Assembly: GCF_013387465.1 (NCBI RefSeq)
Contig: NZ_VYGV01000016.1
Span: 708,838 to 772,837 of the forward strand
Reading direction: 5' to 3'
From: Hydrogenophaga aromaticivorans
Lineage (GTDB): Bacteria; Pseudomonadota; Gammaproteobacteria; Burkholderiales; Burkholderiaceae_C
Length of the DNA: 64,000 bases
A program made the translations under genes and the position numbers. The notes beneath the pieces were generated by a model. The model was not told the origin of the DNA. It was given only the letters and a program-made list of their open reading frames with translations, and searched no databases. Below are positions 29,918 through 37,655 of this stretch, in pieces (position 1 is the first letter of the stretch; each line of letters starts with the position of its first letter).

Positions 29918-30973
29918 ATGTCTTTTGCTTTTCATCGGGTTGCCCTGGCTTCCATGCTGGTTTCCTTCGCCTCTATTGCCGCCGCGCAGTCCGCCAGCAT
30001 GACCACCGACCGTGACGGCAACGTCGGTTACGCCACTCCCGAGGCGTGTGACGCCGCGATCGAGAGCGGCAAGGCCAAGTTCTACAAGCCCCAGACCCAG
30101 CAGAAGCCGAAGCTGCAGGCCGGTGAGGTCTCGGTGGCTCCGATGCTGCTCAAGGACCTGAGCCCCAGCTACAGCAAGGGTGCCTGCGACAAGGGCGTGG
30201 CCACGGCCCGCGGTCGCGGCGGCGTGAGCAAGGCGCTGCAGGGCAAATGGATCCCCTTCAGCCCGACGTTGGAAATCAACGCCTACAAGAACAAGGATGG
30301 CAACGTTGTCCGCGTGACCATGCGCCAGTGCGACAACCACTTCTCCGACCTGCTGCCGCGTCCGACGCCGGTGGCTGTGGCCCCGGTCCCTGTGGCCGCT
30401 CCGGCCCCGGCACCCGCACCGGTCGTGGCTGCCCCGGCACCCGTGCCAGCTCCCGCACCCGCACCCGTGCTGAAGGCCGCCGAAGCCGTGTCGTTTCCGT
30501 ATGTGTTCGGTACCCTGGGTGCCCAGCGCGACCTCATCGGCAATGGCCCGATCGACGGCTTCGCCCAGTTCAACGACCACGACACCAAACTGGCCCTGCA
30601 GGGCGGCGTGGGTTACCAGTTCAACAAGCTCTGGGGCGCTGAAGCCTTTGCCCAGTTCGGCAGCGGCCATGTCTTCGAGAACGGCGTCGAGTCCAAGGTC
30701 CGTGCACTGGGCCTGCGCGCCACGGTGGGCCAGAACCTGAGCGAAGCCACCCGCCTGTTCGGCAAAGCCGGTATCGCCAGCGTGAAGCACACGGGTGATG
30801 TCGCAGGCTCTCAGACCCGCCCGACCCTGGGTCTGGGCCTGACGCACGCCCTGAGCCAGAACCTGTCGCTGCGCAGCGACCTGGACATGTTCGTGAAGAA
30901 GAGCTCTGACGAAGCCCGCTCCTGGAAAGAGCTGGTGTACCTGGGCGTTGGCGTCCAGTACAACTTCAAGTGA
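29918..30973 (+). CDS. Outer-membrane beta-barrel protein with Pro/Ala-rich linker
   Basis: 351 aa. Signal peptide about residues 1-23 (IAAAQ-S cleavage). Residues 24-140 form an N-terminal domain that is probably periplasmic, with conserved-looking Cys residues. A Pro/Ala/Val linker (about 150-185) follows, and the last 165 residues alternate like an eight-stranded OmpA-type barrel (YVFGTLGAQRDL, LALQGGVGYQFNKLWGAEAF, LGVGVQYNFK), ending in an aromatic-containing terminal strand. In canonical OmpA the barrel is N-terminal, so the domain order is reversed. Start ATG 29918 has GGAG at good spacing. The 212-bp upstream region suggests a long leader. A strong terminator follows at 30998. Confidence 0.8.
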   Translation: MSFAFHRVALASMLVSFASIAAAQSASMTTDRDGNVGYATPEACDAAIESGKAKFYKPQTQQKPKLQAGEVSVAPMLLKDLSPSYSKGACDKGVATARGRGGVSKALQGKWIPFSPTLEINAYKNKDGNVVRVTMRQCDNHFSDLLPRPTPVAVAPVPVAAPAPAPAPVVAAPAPVPAPAPAPVLKAAEAVSFPYVFGTLGAQRDLIGNGPIDGFAQFNDHDTKLALQGGVGYQFNKLWGAEAFAQFGSGHVFENGVESKVRALGLRATVGQNLSEATRLFGKAGIASVKHTGDVAGSQTRPTLGLGLTHALSQNLSLRSDLDMFVKKSSDEARSWKELVYLGVGVQYNFK

Positions 30974-30997
30974 TGCCGGTTCCGGCTTCCTGAAGCC

Positions 30998-31023
30998 AAA
31001 GGGCCCCGCAAGGGGCCCTTTTT
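30998..31023 (+). terminator. Rho-independent terminator after the outer-membrane protein gene
   Basis: AAGGGCCCC, a short loop GCA and AGGGGCCCTT run into TTT: a nearly perfect GC-rich stem followed by Ts. It lies between convergent genes and may also slow transcripts arriving from folB. Confidence 0.85.
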
Positions 31024-31042
31024 CATGGCTCTCCGTCGCTGG

Positions 31043-31426
31043 TCACCATTGACCGCTTTCCATGCGGATGGCGACCTCGCAGTCCTCAAAAATTTCGAGC
31101 TTGGCGATCTTCACGCGCACGCCGATCACGCCCGGCAGCTGCATGAGCCGGCGCGTGAGCTTGCCGATCAGGCTCTCCAGCAGGTTCACGTGTTCGGCGG
31201 TGCACTCGTCGATGATGATCTGGCGCACCTTGCGGTAGTCGAGCACGTGGTTGATGTCGTCGTCGTGCGGCAGCAGCGGCTGGGTGCCCTGGTTGAGTTC
31301 GGCGTCCACCTGGATCGGCTGCGGGCTGGTCTTCTCGTGGTCCAGGATGCCGAGGTTGGCGTCGAAGCGCAGGCCGGTGAGGGCCAGGATCTGGGTGCCG
31401 GCCTGCGGCGCGTAGGGTGTGGTCAT
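31043..31426 (-). CDS. folB: Dihydroneopterin aldolase
   Basis: FolB converts 7,8-dihydroneopterin to 6-hydroxymethyl-dihydropterin and glycolaldehyde in folate synthesis. The 127-aa protein has the T-fold length and pattern: LGILDHEK near the N-terminus, LDYRKVRQII with the conserved Tyr, LLESLIGKLTRRLM, and the catalytic Lys in VRVKIAKLE. It starts 23 bp after the stop of the pteridine-reductase-like SDR, so a small pterin operon is likely. Confidence 0.92.
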   Translation of the reverse strand: MTTPYAPQAGTQILALTGLRFDANLGILDHEKTSPQPIQVDAELNQGTQPLLPHDDDINHVLDYRKVRQIIIDECTAEHVNLLESLIGKLTRRLMQLPGVIGVRVKIAKLEIFEDCEVAIRMESGQW

Positions 31427-31449
31427 GGGTCTGGGCCAGGGCGGCCGGT

Positions 31450-32241
31450 TTACATCAGCGAAAAATCGCGTTCGAAGCGCATCAGGTGCTGGCCGCCGTC
31501 GACCAGCAGCGTGGTGCCGGTGATGGAACGGTTGGCCAGCGCAAAGGCCACGGTTGCGGCCACGTCTTCGGGGGTGGACGAGCGGCCCAGCGGCGACTGC
31601 CGGTGCAGCGCCTGGAACTTCTCGTCGCTCAAGAGATGGCTCGTGAGCGTGAGCCCGGGCGCCACGCCGACCACACGCACGCGCGGCGCCAGCGCCATGG
31701 CGAGCATGGTGTTGGCGGCTTCGAGCGCGGCCTTGGACAGCGTGTAGCTGAAAAAATCGGGGTTCTGGTTCCAGAGTTTCTGGTCCAGCAGGTTGACCAC
31801 CGCGCCATCGCGCCCGCTGTCCTGCAGGTGGGCGTGCAGCGCCTGCGCGAGCAGGATCGCGGCGCCGGTGTTGGTGTGCAGGTGCTGGTCCATCGCGGCG
31901 AAGCCAAAGCTCTGCGCGCTGTCGTGTTCGAACAGCGAGGCGTTGTTGACCACCGCATCGACCTGGCCGAAGTGCGCCACGACGGCGGGCAGCAGCGAGC
32001 GCACGCTGGTCTCGTCGCCGAGGTCGGCGCAGAAGGGCGCGGCACTGCCGGCGCGGCCGCTGAGCGCGTCGCAGTCGGCTGCGGTCTGCTGCGCTTCGGC
32101 CACCGACCGGCGGTGGTGCACCGCCACGTTCCAGCCACCGCGTGCCAGTGTGAGCGCGATCTCGCGGCCCAGGCGCTTGCCCGCGCCCGTGATCAGCACG
32201 GTGCGCGGGGCGGGTGGCGAAGAGGGCGTGGCGCTGGGCAT
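31450..32241 (-). CDS. Pteridine-reductase-like short-chain dehydrogenase (FolM/PTR1 type)
   Basis: A 263-aa SDR. The cofactor motif reads TGAGKRLG (residues 18-25), the TG-x3-R-x-G form of pteridine reductases, not the common TG-x3-G-x-G. The catalytic positions read D in VNLLDQKLW, Y thirteen residues later, and K four after that (YTLSK), the D-Y-K spacing of Leishmania PTR1 (D181, Y194, K198). HHRRS after the second strand fits NADPH preference. Together with folB downstream this supports dihydropterin/dihydromonapterin reduction. The start ATG shares bases with an ATG on the opposite strand (CATG at 32239-32242). Confidence 0.85.
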   Translation of the reverse strand: MPSATPSSPPAPRTVLITGAGKRLGREIALTLARGGWNVAVHHRRSVAEAQQTAADCDALSGRAGSAAPFCADLGDETSVRSLLPAVVAHFGQVDAVVNNASLFEHDSAQSFGFAAMDQHLHTNTGAAILLAQALHAHLQDSGRDGAVVNLLDQKLWNQNPDFFSYTLSKAALEAANTMLAMALAPRVRVVGVAPGLTLTSHLLSDEKFQALHRQSPLGRSSTPEDVAATVAFALANRSITGTTLLVDGGQHLMRFERDFSLM

Positions 32242-32245
32242 GGCG

Positions 32246-32251
32246 GACAAT
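32246..32251 (+). promoter_or_regulatory. -10-like hexamer for the methyltransferase gene, leaderless spacing
   Basis: GACAAT, six bases, then GTG at 32258. The spacing supports GTG 32258 over the in-frame ATG 32240 as the start. Confidence 0.4.
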
Positions 32252-32257
32252 GGCGGG

Positions 32258-33409
32258 GTGAAAACCGAATCTGTGAGCGAACCGTCAAGTTTAACGAGCG
32301 CCCTGTTGGCGCGCCTGCGCGAGGTCATCCACGCGTCGGGCGGCTGGCTGCCGTTCGACCGATTCATGGCCATGGCGCTGTACGAGCCGGGACTGGGCTA
32401 TTACGCCAACCAGAAGCCCAAGTTCGGCCAGATGCCCGAAGGCGTGGCCGGGCAGGGCAGCGACTTCGTGACCGCACCCGAACTGAGTCCGCTGTTCGGC
32501 CACACGCTGGCGCGACAGGTGGCGCAGGCGTTGGTCGCCACCGGCACCGATGAGGTGTGGGAATTCGGCGCCGGCACCGGCGCGCTGGCGCTGCAGGTGC
32601 TGGACGCGCTGGCTGCCCTGGGCCAGGCACCGCGCCGTTACACCATCGTGGATCTCTCGGGCAGCCTGCGCGAGCGGCAGCGCGCCACACTGGCGAAGCA
32701 TGCGGACCGTGTGCGGTGGATCGATCAGCTTCCCGAGCGGTTTGAAGGCGTGGTGCTGGGCAACGAGGTGCTGGACGCGATGCCGGTGCAACTGCTGGTG
32801 CGCATCGGCGGGCAGGCCGATGGCCGCTGGCACGAGCGTGGTGTGGTGCTGTCCGAAGTCGGTGCGCTGGCCTGGGCCGAGCGGCCCACCGACCTGCGCC
32901 CGCCGCTGGCCATCGAAGGCCCGCACAACTACCTGACCGAAATCCACCCGCAGGCCGAAGCCTTCATCCGCACGCTGGCCGACCGGCTGCAACGCGGTGC
33001 GGCGTTTTTCATCGACTACGGCTTCCCGGAGGCCGAGTACTACCACCCGCAGCGCCACATGGGCACGCTGATCTGTCACCGGGCGCACCGGAGCGACGAC
33101 GACCCGCTGGCCGACGTGGGTGAAAAGGACATCACCGCGCACGTCAACTTCACCGGCATCGCGCTCGCCGCGCAGGACGCCGGCATGAGCGTGCTGGGTT
33201 ACACCTCGCAAGGCCGCTTCCTGATCAACGCGGGCCTGCTGGACGTTGCGAAAGACGCCGGCCCGCGCGAGAACGCGATGCTCGGCAAGCTGGTGAACGA
33301 ACACGAGATGGGCGAGCTGTTCAAGGTGATCGCGCTGGCGCCCGCAGAAAGCGCGGAAGGCTGGGTTCCCATGGGTTTCGCCTCCGGCGACCGCACACAC
33401 CGTTTATGA
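32258..33409 (+). CDS. SAM-dependent methyltransferase, MidA/NDUFAF7 family
   Basis: A 383-aa protein of the MidA/NDUFAF7 (DUF185) family. The eukaryotic member methylates an arginine of complex I subunit NDUFS2; bacterial roles are less clear. Seen are FMAMALYEPGLGYYA, DFVTAPELSPLFGHTLARQ, the SAM-binding WEFGAGTGALA, VVLGNEVLDAMPVQL and FFIDYGFPEAEYYHPQR, all family hallmarks. GTG 32258 was chosen from the position of a -10-like box; ATG 32240 would add six residues. It is divergent from the pterin operon. The small DUF2905 gene follows 13 bp after its stop. Confidence 0.88.
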   Translation: MKTESVSEPSSLTSALLARLREVIHASGGWLPFDRFMAMALYEPGLGYYANQKPKFGQMPEGVAGQGSDFVTAPELSPLFGHTLARQVAQALVATGTDEVWEFGAGTGALALQVLDALAALGQAPRRYTIVDLSGSLRERQRATLAKHADRVRWIDQLPERFEGVVLGNEVLDAMPVQLLVRIGGQADGRWHERGVVLSEVGALAWAERPTDLRPPLAIEGPHNYLTEIHPQAEAFIRTLADRLQRGAAFFIDYGFPEAEYYHPQRHMGTLICHRAHRSDDDPLADVGEKDITAHVNFTGIALAAQDAGMSVLGYTSQGRFLINAGLLDVAKDAGPRENAMLGKLVNEHEMGELFKVIALAPAESAEGWVPMGFASGDRTHRL

Positions 33410-33422
33410 ACAGGACGTCGCC

Positions 33423-33617
33423 ATGATCCGCTGGATGATCGTCATCTTCCTGGCGCTGCTGCTGATCAGCTGGTTCACGCCGCTGCTGCAGAAGCTGGGT
33501 TTCGGCAAACTGCCGGGTGACCTGCATTTCAGGGCTTTTGGCCGCGAGTGGTTCCTGCCGATCACCACCACCATCCTGCTGAGCTTCGTGGCCAGCCTGA
33601 TCGGCCAGCTCATCTGA
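33423..33617 (+). CDS. Small DUF2905 membrane protein
   Basis: 64 aa with two hydrophobic segments (about 3-20 and 46-64) separated by LGFGKLPGDLHF, the conserved centre of DUF2905 proteins. AGGACGTCGCC before ATG 33423 supplies a ribosome-binding site. It probably shares a transcript with the methyltransferase. No function is established for the family. Confidence 0.8.
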   Translation: MIRWMIVIFLALLLISWFTPLLQKLGFGKLPGDLHFRAFGREWFLPITTTILLSFVASLIGQLI

Positions 33618-33701
33618 GCGACGGTATACCCCTTGGGGTGTCTTGAAATGGGCGCAGCCGCATCCATCTGTCAGGCATCCCGACCGACTGGAGCCCTTCG
33701 C

Positions 33702-34142
33702 ATGTCCACAGCATCCCTGCACATCGTCTGCCCCCACTGCCACACCACCAACCGCATCGCCAGCGCCGACCTCTCGGCCGCGCCCGATTGCGGCAAATGC
33801 CACCAGCCCCTGTTCACCGGCCACCCGGTGCCGCTGGACGAAGCAGCGTTTGAAAAACACATTGCGCGCTCGCAGGTGCCGGTGCTGGTCGATTTCTGGG
33901 CACCCTGGTGCGGCCCCTGCCGCGCGATGGCGCCGGCATTCGAGCAGGCCGCGCAGCAGCTGGAGCCGGGCATGCGCCTGGCCAAGGTCAACACCGAAGA
34001 GGCGCAGGCCCTCGCCGCACGCTTCAACATCCGCAGCATCCCGACGCTGGCGCTGTTCGTGAACGGCCGCGAGGTCGCGCGCCAGCCCGGCGCCATGGGG
34101 GCTGCCGACATCGTGCGCTGGGCGCGTTCGCAGCGCGTCTGA
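33702..34142 (+). CDS. trxC: Thioredoxin 2 (zinc-ribbon thioredoxin TrxC)
   Basis: 146 aa. An N-terminal zinc ribbon has two Cys pairs, CPHC and CGKC, and is followed by a thioredoxin domain with active site DFWAPWCGPCRAMAP and the cis-Pro loop IRSIPTLALF. TrxC reduces protein disulfides in the cytoplasm, often under oxidative stress. ATG 33702 is preceded by GGAG at nine bases; the frame is open further upstream but that extension is not TrxC-like. A small hairpin (ACCCCTTGGGGT) lies in the 84-bp gap after the DUF2905 gene. Confidence 0.95.
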   Translation: MSTASLHIVCPHCHTTNRIASADLSAAPDCGKCHQPLFTGHPVPLDEAAFEKHIARSQVPVLVDFWAPWCGPCRAMAPAFEQAAQQLEPGMRLAKVNTEEAQALAARFNIRSIPTLALFVNGREVARQPGAMGAADIVRWARSQRV

Positions 34143-34193
34143 ACGCTGGAGCGACGGCCGCGGCGGCAAAGCCGTTCCACCCACTCTGACATT

Positions 34194-34212
34194 CATGTAA
34201 CTGAGTTACATG
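34194..34212 (+). promoter_or_regulatory. Perfect 19-bp palindrome, candidate operator of glk
   Basis: CATGTAACTGAGTTACATG is a perfect inverted repeat around a single G. A -10-like CATAAT follows at 34218-34223, itself inside a second inverted repeat (TCCGG...CCGGA), so a bound repressor would cover the promoter. The TGTAA-N5-TTACA core resembles the reported HexR consensus, but HexR itself is not in the window. Confidence 0.6.
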
Positions 34213-34289
34213 TCCGGCATAATCCGGACCACTTCGCACCGGGGCCGTCATGGGGTACTGTTCCGGGCCGACTTTGTGGAACCGATCAC

Positions 34290-35273
34290 ATGCCAAACCC
34301 GACCAGCGGACTCCTCCGCGCCCGACTGCTCGCCGACGTGGGCGGCACCAACGCCCGCTTCGCCTGGCAATACGGCCCCGGTGAACCGATCACCGACGTG
34401 CGCGTATTGCCCTGCGCCGAATACGCCACCCTGCAGGACGCGATCCGCGTCTACCTGAACGACCTCGGCCACGGCACGCCGGACGCGGTGGCGATCGCCA
34501 TCGCCAACCCGATCACCGGTGACCAGATCCGCATGACCAACCACCACTGGTCGTTTTCGCAGTCGGCGGTGAAGGCCGAGTTCGGCTTCAACACACTGCG
34601 CCTGCTCAACGACTTCACCGCGCTGGCGCTGGCGTTGCCGGATCTGCCGGCGCAGGAGCTGCGCCAGGTCGGCGGTGGCGCGGCCATGCCCGGTGCCGCC
34701 ATCGGTCTGGTCGGCGCCGGCACGGGGCTGGGGGTGTCGGGCCTGCTGCCCAACGGCCTGGCGGGCTGGGTACCGCTGGAAGGCGAGGGCGGGCACGTCA
34801 CGCTGCCGGCCGTGACGGCGCGCGAACGCCTGGTGATGGACGGCCTGGCGCGCCGCTACGGCCGTTGTTCGGCCGAGCGCGTGTGCAGCGGCCAAGGCAT
34901 CCTGGACACCTACGGCCTGCTCTGCGAGGCCGATGGCGTGGTGCCGGGTGGCGCGGCCAGTGCGGCCGACGTGAGCGAGGCGGCCCTGAACGCCGGAAAC
35001 CCGCAGGCGCTGGAAGCACTGAACCTCTTTTGCGCCATGCTGGGCTCGGTGGCCGGCAACCTGGCGCTCACGCTCGGTGCGCGCGGCGGGGTCTACATCG
35101 GCGGCGGCATCGTGCCGCGGCTGGGCGCCTGGTTCGAAAGTTCACCGTTCCGGACGCGATTCGAGTCCAAGGGCCGGTTCCACGGCCTGCTGGCCGACAT
35201 CCCCGTGTGGGTGATCACTTCGAAACAATCGCCCGCCTTGCTGGGTGCGGCGCGTGCACTGGACAGCCACTGA
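34290..35273 (+). CDS. glk: Glucokinase
   Basis: Phosphorylates glucose with ATP to glucose-6-phosphate. The 327-aa protein has the bacterial Glk/ROK-like motifs ADVGGTNARFAW (phosphate 1), LLNDFTALA (sugar-binding Asp), GAGTGLGVSGLL (phosphate 2), LEGEGGHVTLP (sugar-binding Glu/His) and VYIGGGIVPRL. It lies 124 bp upstream of the sugar ABC importer on the same strand, the expected partnership for a glucose transporter that delivers unphosphorylated sugar. ATG 34290 lacks a strong ribosome-binding site. A 19-bp palindrome upstream suggests sugar-responsive repression. Confidence 0.94.
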   Translation: MPNPTSGLLRARLLADVGGTNARFAWQYGPGEPITDVRVLPCAEYATLQDAIRVYLNDLGHGTPDAVAIAIANPITGDQIRMTNHHWSFSQSAVKAEFGFNTLRLLNDFTALALALPDLPAQELRQVGGGAAMPGAAIGLVGAGTGLGVSGLLPNGLAGWVPLEGEGGHVTLPAVTARERLVMDGLARRYGRCSAERVCSGQGILDTYGLLCEADGVVPGGAASAADVSEAALNAGNPQALEALNLFCAMLGSVAGNLALTLGARGGVYIGGGIVPRLGAWFESSPFRTRFESKGRFHGLLADIPVWVITSKQSPALLGAARALDSH

Positions 35274-35305
35274 GCACACTCCTAGGGGTTTCCACGGATG
35301 GCTGG

Positions 35306-35332
35306 TGTTAATTAATTAATGAAAAATTAACA
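35306..35332 (+). promoter_or_regulatory. AT-rich inverted repeat upstream of the sugar ABC operon
   Basis: Arms TGTTAATT and AATTAACA are perfectly complementary across an 11-base AT-rich centre that includes AATTAAT. The AT-rich patch is conspicuous in this GC-rich chromosome and lies 66 bp before the first importer gene. Candidate operator and/or promoter. Confidence 0.45.
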
Positions 35333-35397
35333 TCCTCGGTGCAGCCCGCGCCGGGCCAACCACAACCGGGCCGCAGGCCATCCAACGGAGACAACCC

Positions 35398-36711
35398 ATG
35401 AAGTTCACTTACACCTTTGGTGCCGCGCTGGTCGCTGCCCTGCTCGCCACCGCCTGCGGCAAAAAAGAAGAGGCTGCTCCAGTCGCCGCCACGCCGGCGC
35501 CGGCCGCTGCGCCCGCACCCGCCAAGACCGCGGTGGAAGTGCTGCACTACTGGACTTCGGGCGGCGAGGCCAAGTCGGCCGCCGAGCTCAAGGGCATGCT
35601 CGAAGCCAAGGGCTACGAGTGGAAGGATTTCGCCGTGGCCGGTGGTGGCGGTGAAAACGCCATGACCGTGCTCAAGAGCCGCGCCGTTTCGGGCAACCCG
35701 CCCACGGCAGCGCAGGTCAAGGGTCCGGCGATCCAGGAATGGGCCAAGGAAGGCATGCTGGCCAACATCGACAACGTGGCCGGCCCCGAGAAGTGGGACG
35801 AGCTGCTGCCCAAGGTGGTGGCCGACGTGATGAAGGCCGATGGTCACTACGTGGCCGCACCGGTCAATGTGCACCGCGTCAACTGGATGTGGGCCAACCC
35901 CGAAGTGCTGAAGAAGGCTGGCGTCGCGGGCATGCCCAAGACCTGGGACGAGTTCTTCGTCGCGGCCGACAAGATCAAGAAGTCCGGCAACATCGCGCTG
36001 GCCCACGGTGGCCAGAACTGGCAGGACTTCACCGTGTTCGAGTCGGTGGTGCTGGGTGTGGGCGGTGCCGAGTTTTACGACAAGGCACTCGTCAAGCTCG
36101 ACCCGGCGGCGCTCACCAGCCCGACCATGACCAAGGCCGTGACGACCTTCCGCAAGCTCAAGGGCTATGTGGACGACGCTTCCTCGGGCCGCGACTGGAA
36201 CATGACCACCGCCATGGTGATCCAGGGCAAGGCTGGCTTCCAGTTCATGGGCGACTGGGCCAAGGGCGAGTTCACCGCCGCGGGCCAGAAGCCGGGCGAA
36301 GGTTTCCTGTGCGCGGCTGCGCCGGGCACCGCCAACGCCTACACCTTCAACGTGGACTCCTTCATCATGTTCAAGCTGAAGGACGAGGCCGCGCAGAAGG
36401 GCCAGGCCGACCTGGCCTCCGCCATCCTGAGCCCCGAGTTCCAGGAAGTGTTCAACCAGAACAAGGGTTCCATCCCGGTGCGTCTGGGCCACGACATGAG
36501 CAAGTTCGACGATTGCGCCAAGCTCTCGGCCGCGGACTTCGTGGCCACCGCCAAGGCCGGTGGTCTGGTGCCCTCAATCGCCCACGGCATGGCCGTCAGC
36601 CCCGCGGCCGAAGGCGCCATCAAGGACGCCGTCAGCCAGTTCTGGAACGACGACAAGATCTCGGTGGCCGACGGTGTGAAGAACATCGCCAAAGCCGCTG
36701 CGACCAAATAA
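35398..36711 (+). CDS. Sugar ABC transporter substrate-binding lipoprotein (glucose/mannose type)
   Basis: 437 aa. Lipoprotein signal ends in LLATACGKK (Cys near residue 19), followed by an Ala/Pro-rich linker and a family-1 solute-binding fold (EVLHYWTSGGEAKSAAELK). Similarity is to the GtsA/glucose-mannose-binding group: YVAAPVNVHRVNWMWANP, WQDFTVFESVVLGVGGAEFY and FQFMGDWAKGEF. It delivers sugar to the two permeases that follow. AGACAACCC after CGG provides a ribosome-binding site (CGGAGACAACCC). A 12-bp hairpin lies just after its stop and may keep its mRNA more abundant than the permease message. Adjacent glucokinase supports glucose as substrate. Confidence 0.9.
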   Translation: MKFTYTFGAALVAALLATACGKKEEAAPVAATPAPAAAPAPAKTAVEVLHYWTSGGEAKSAAELKGMLEAKGYEWKDFAVAGGGGENAMTVLKSRAVSGNPPTAAQVKGPAIQEWAKEGMLANIDNVAGPEKWDELLPKVVADVMKADGHYVAAPVNVHRVNWMWANPEVLKKAGVAGMPKTWDEFFVAADKIKKSGNIALAHGGQNWQDFTVFESVVLGVGGAEFYDKALVKLDPAALTSPTMTKAVTTFRKLKGYVDDASSGRDWNMTTAMVIQGKAGFQFMGDWAKGEFTAAGQKPGEGFLCAAAPGTANAYTFNVDSFIMFKLKDEAAQKGQADLASAILSPEFQEVFNQNKGSIPVRLGHDMSKFDDCAKLSAADFVATAKAGGLVPSIAHGMAVSPAAEGAIKDAVSQFWNDDKISVADGVKNIAKAAATK

Positions 36712-36732
36712 GCGTTCACCCGCCGCGTGCCC

Positions 36733-36761
36733 ACAACCCCATCCCCTGCGGATGGGGTTGT
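36733..36761 (+). terminator. Intra-operon hairpin between binding protein and permease
   Basis: A perfect 12-bp stem, ACAACCCCATCC and GGATGGGGTTGT, with a five-base loop, followed by CTTTG instead of a full T-run. It probably acts as a partial terminator or as a 3' stabiliser for the binding-protein mRNA. Confidence 0.7.
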
Positions 36762-36767
36762 CTTTGA

Positions 36768-37655
36768 ATGCACCCCATGAAATCTTTTGAAAACCTGCTG
36801 CCCAAGCTGGTGATCGCTCCGGCCTTCGTGTTCGGTTTTGCGTTCATCTACGGCTTCATGATCTGGAACGGCGTGCTGTCCGTCACCGGCTCGCGCATGC
36901 TGCCCAACTACGACGAGTTCGTGGGACTTGCGCAGTACCGGCAACTCTGGGACATGGACCGCTGGACCGTGGCCTTGAAGAACCTGGGCATCTTCAGCCT
37001 GCTGTACGTGGGCGGCTCGATGGCGCTGGGCATGGTGCTGGCCATCTTTCTGGACCAGAAAGTGCGTGCCGAAGGCGTGTTGCGCACCGTGTTCCTCTAC
37101 CCCATGGCCTTGTCGTTCATCGTGACCGGCACCGCCTGGAAATGGATTCTCAACCCCAGCCTCGGGCTGGAAAAACTCATGCACGACCTGGGCTGGGCCA
37201 GCTTCAGTTTCGATTGGCTGGTGCAGTCCGAATTTGCGATCTACTGCGTGGTGATCGCGGGCATCTGGCAGTCGGCCGGGTTTGCGATGGCGCTGTTCCT
37301 CGCCGGCCTGCGCGGCATCGACGACAGCATCATCAAGGCCGCGCAGATCGACGGTGCCTCGCTGCCGCTGATCTACTGGCGCATCATCCTGCCCATCCTG
37401 CGCCCGGTGGTGTTTTCCACCATCCTGGTGCTCTCGCACCTGTCGATCAAGAGCTTCGACCTGGTGATGGCGCTCACCGCCGGTGGCCCCGGTTTCGCCA
37501 CCGACGTGCCCGCCACCTTCATGTACACCATGAGCTTCACGCGCGGCCAGATCGGTCTGGGTGCGGCCAGCGCGACCATGATGCTGGCCACCGTGGCGGC
37601 GATCGTGGTGCCGTACCTCTACAGCGAACTCAGGGCGAAACCTCATGACCGCTAA
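36768..37655 (+). CDS. Sugar ABC transporter permease, MalF/GtsB-like
   Basis: 295 aa, six predicted membrane segments. The EAA loop that contacts the ATPase is visible as IIKAAQIDGASLPLIYWRII. FVFGFAFIYGFMIWNGVLS and FLYPMALSFIVTGTAWKW are typical of the MalF-like half of family-1 sugar importers. The start may be ATG 36768, only six bases after a hairpin, or ATG 36777 (MKSFENLLPK). Neither has a clear ribosome-binding site. Its 3' end overlaps the second permease by 11 bp. Confidence 0.92.
   Translation: MHPMKSFENLLPKLVIAPAFVFGFAFIYGFMIWNGVLSVTGSRMLPNYDEFVGLAQYRQLWDMDRWTVALKNLGIFSLLYVGGSMALGMVLAIFLDQKVRAEGVLRTVFLYPMALSFIVTGTAWKWILNPSLGLEKLMHDLGWASFSFDWLVQSEFAIYCVVIAGIWQSAGFAMALFLAGLRGIDDSIIKAAQIDGASLPLIYWRIILPILRPVVFSTILVLSHLSIKSFDLVMALTAGGPGFATDVPATFMYTMSFTRGQIGLGAASATMMLATVAAIVVPYLYSELRAKPHDR

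Noticed and set aside
34194..34212. Palindrome before glk as a terminator of trxC
   Set aside because: No T-run follows and the stem is AT-containing with a one-base centre, which fits a protein-binding site better than an RNA hairpin.
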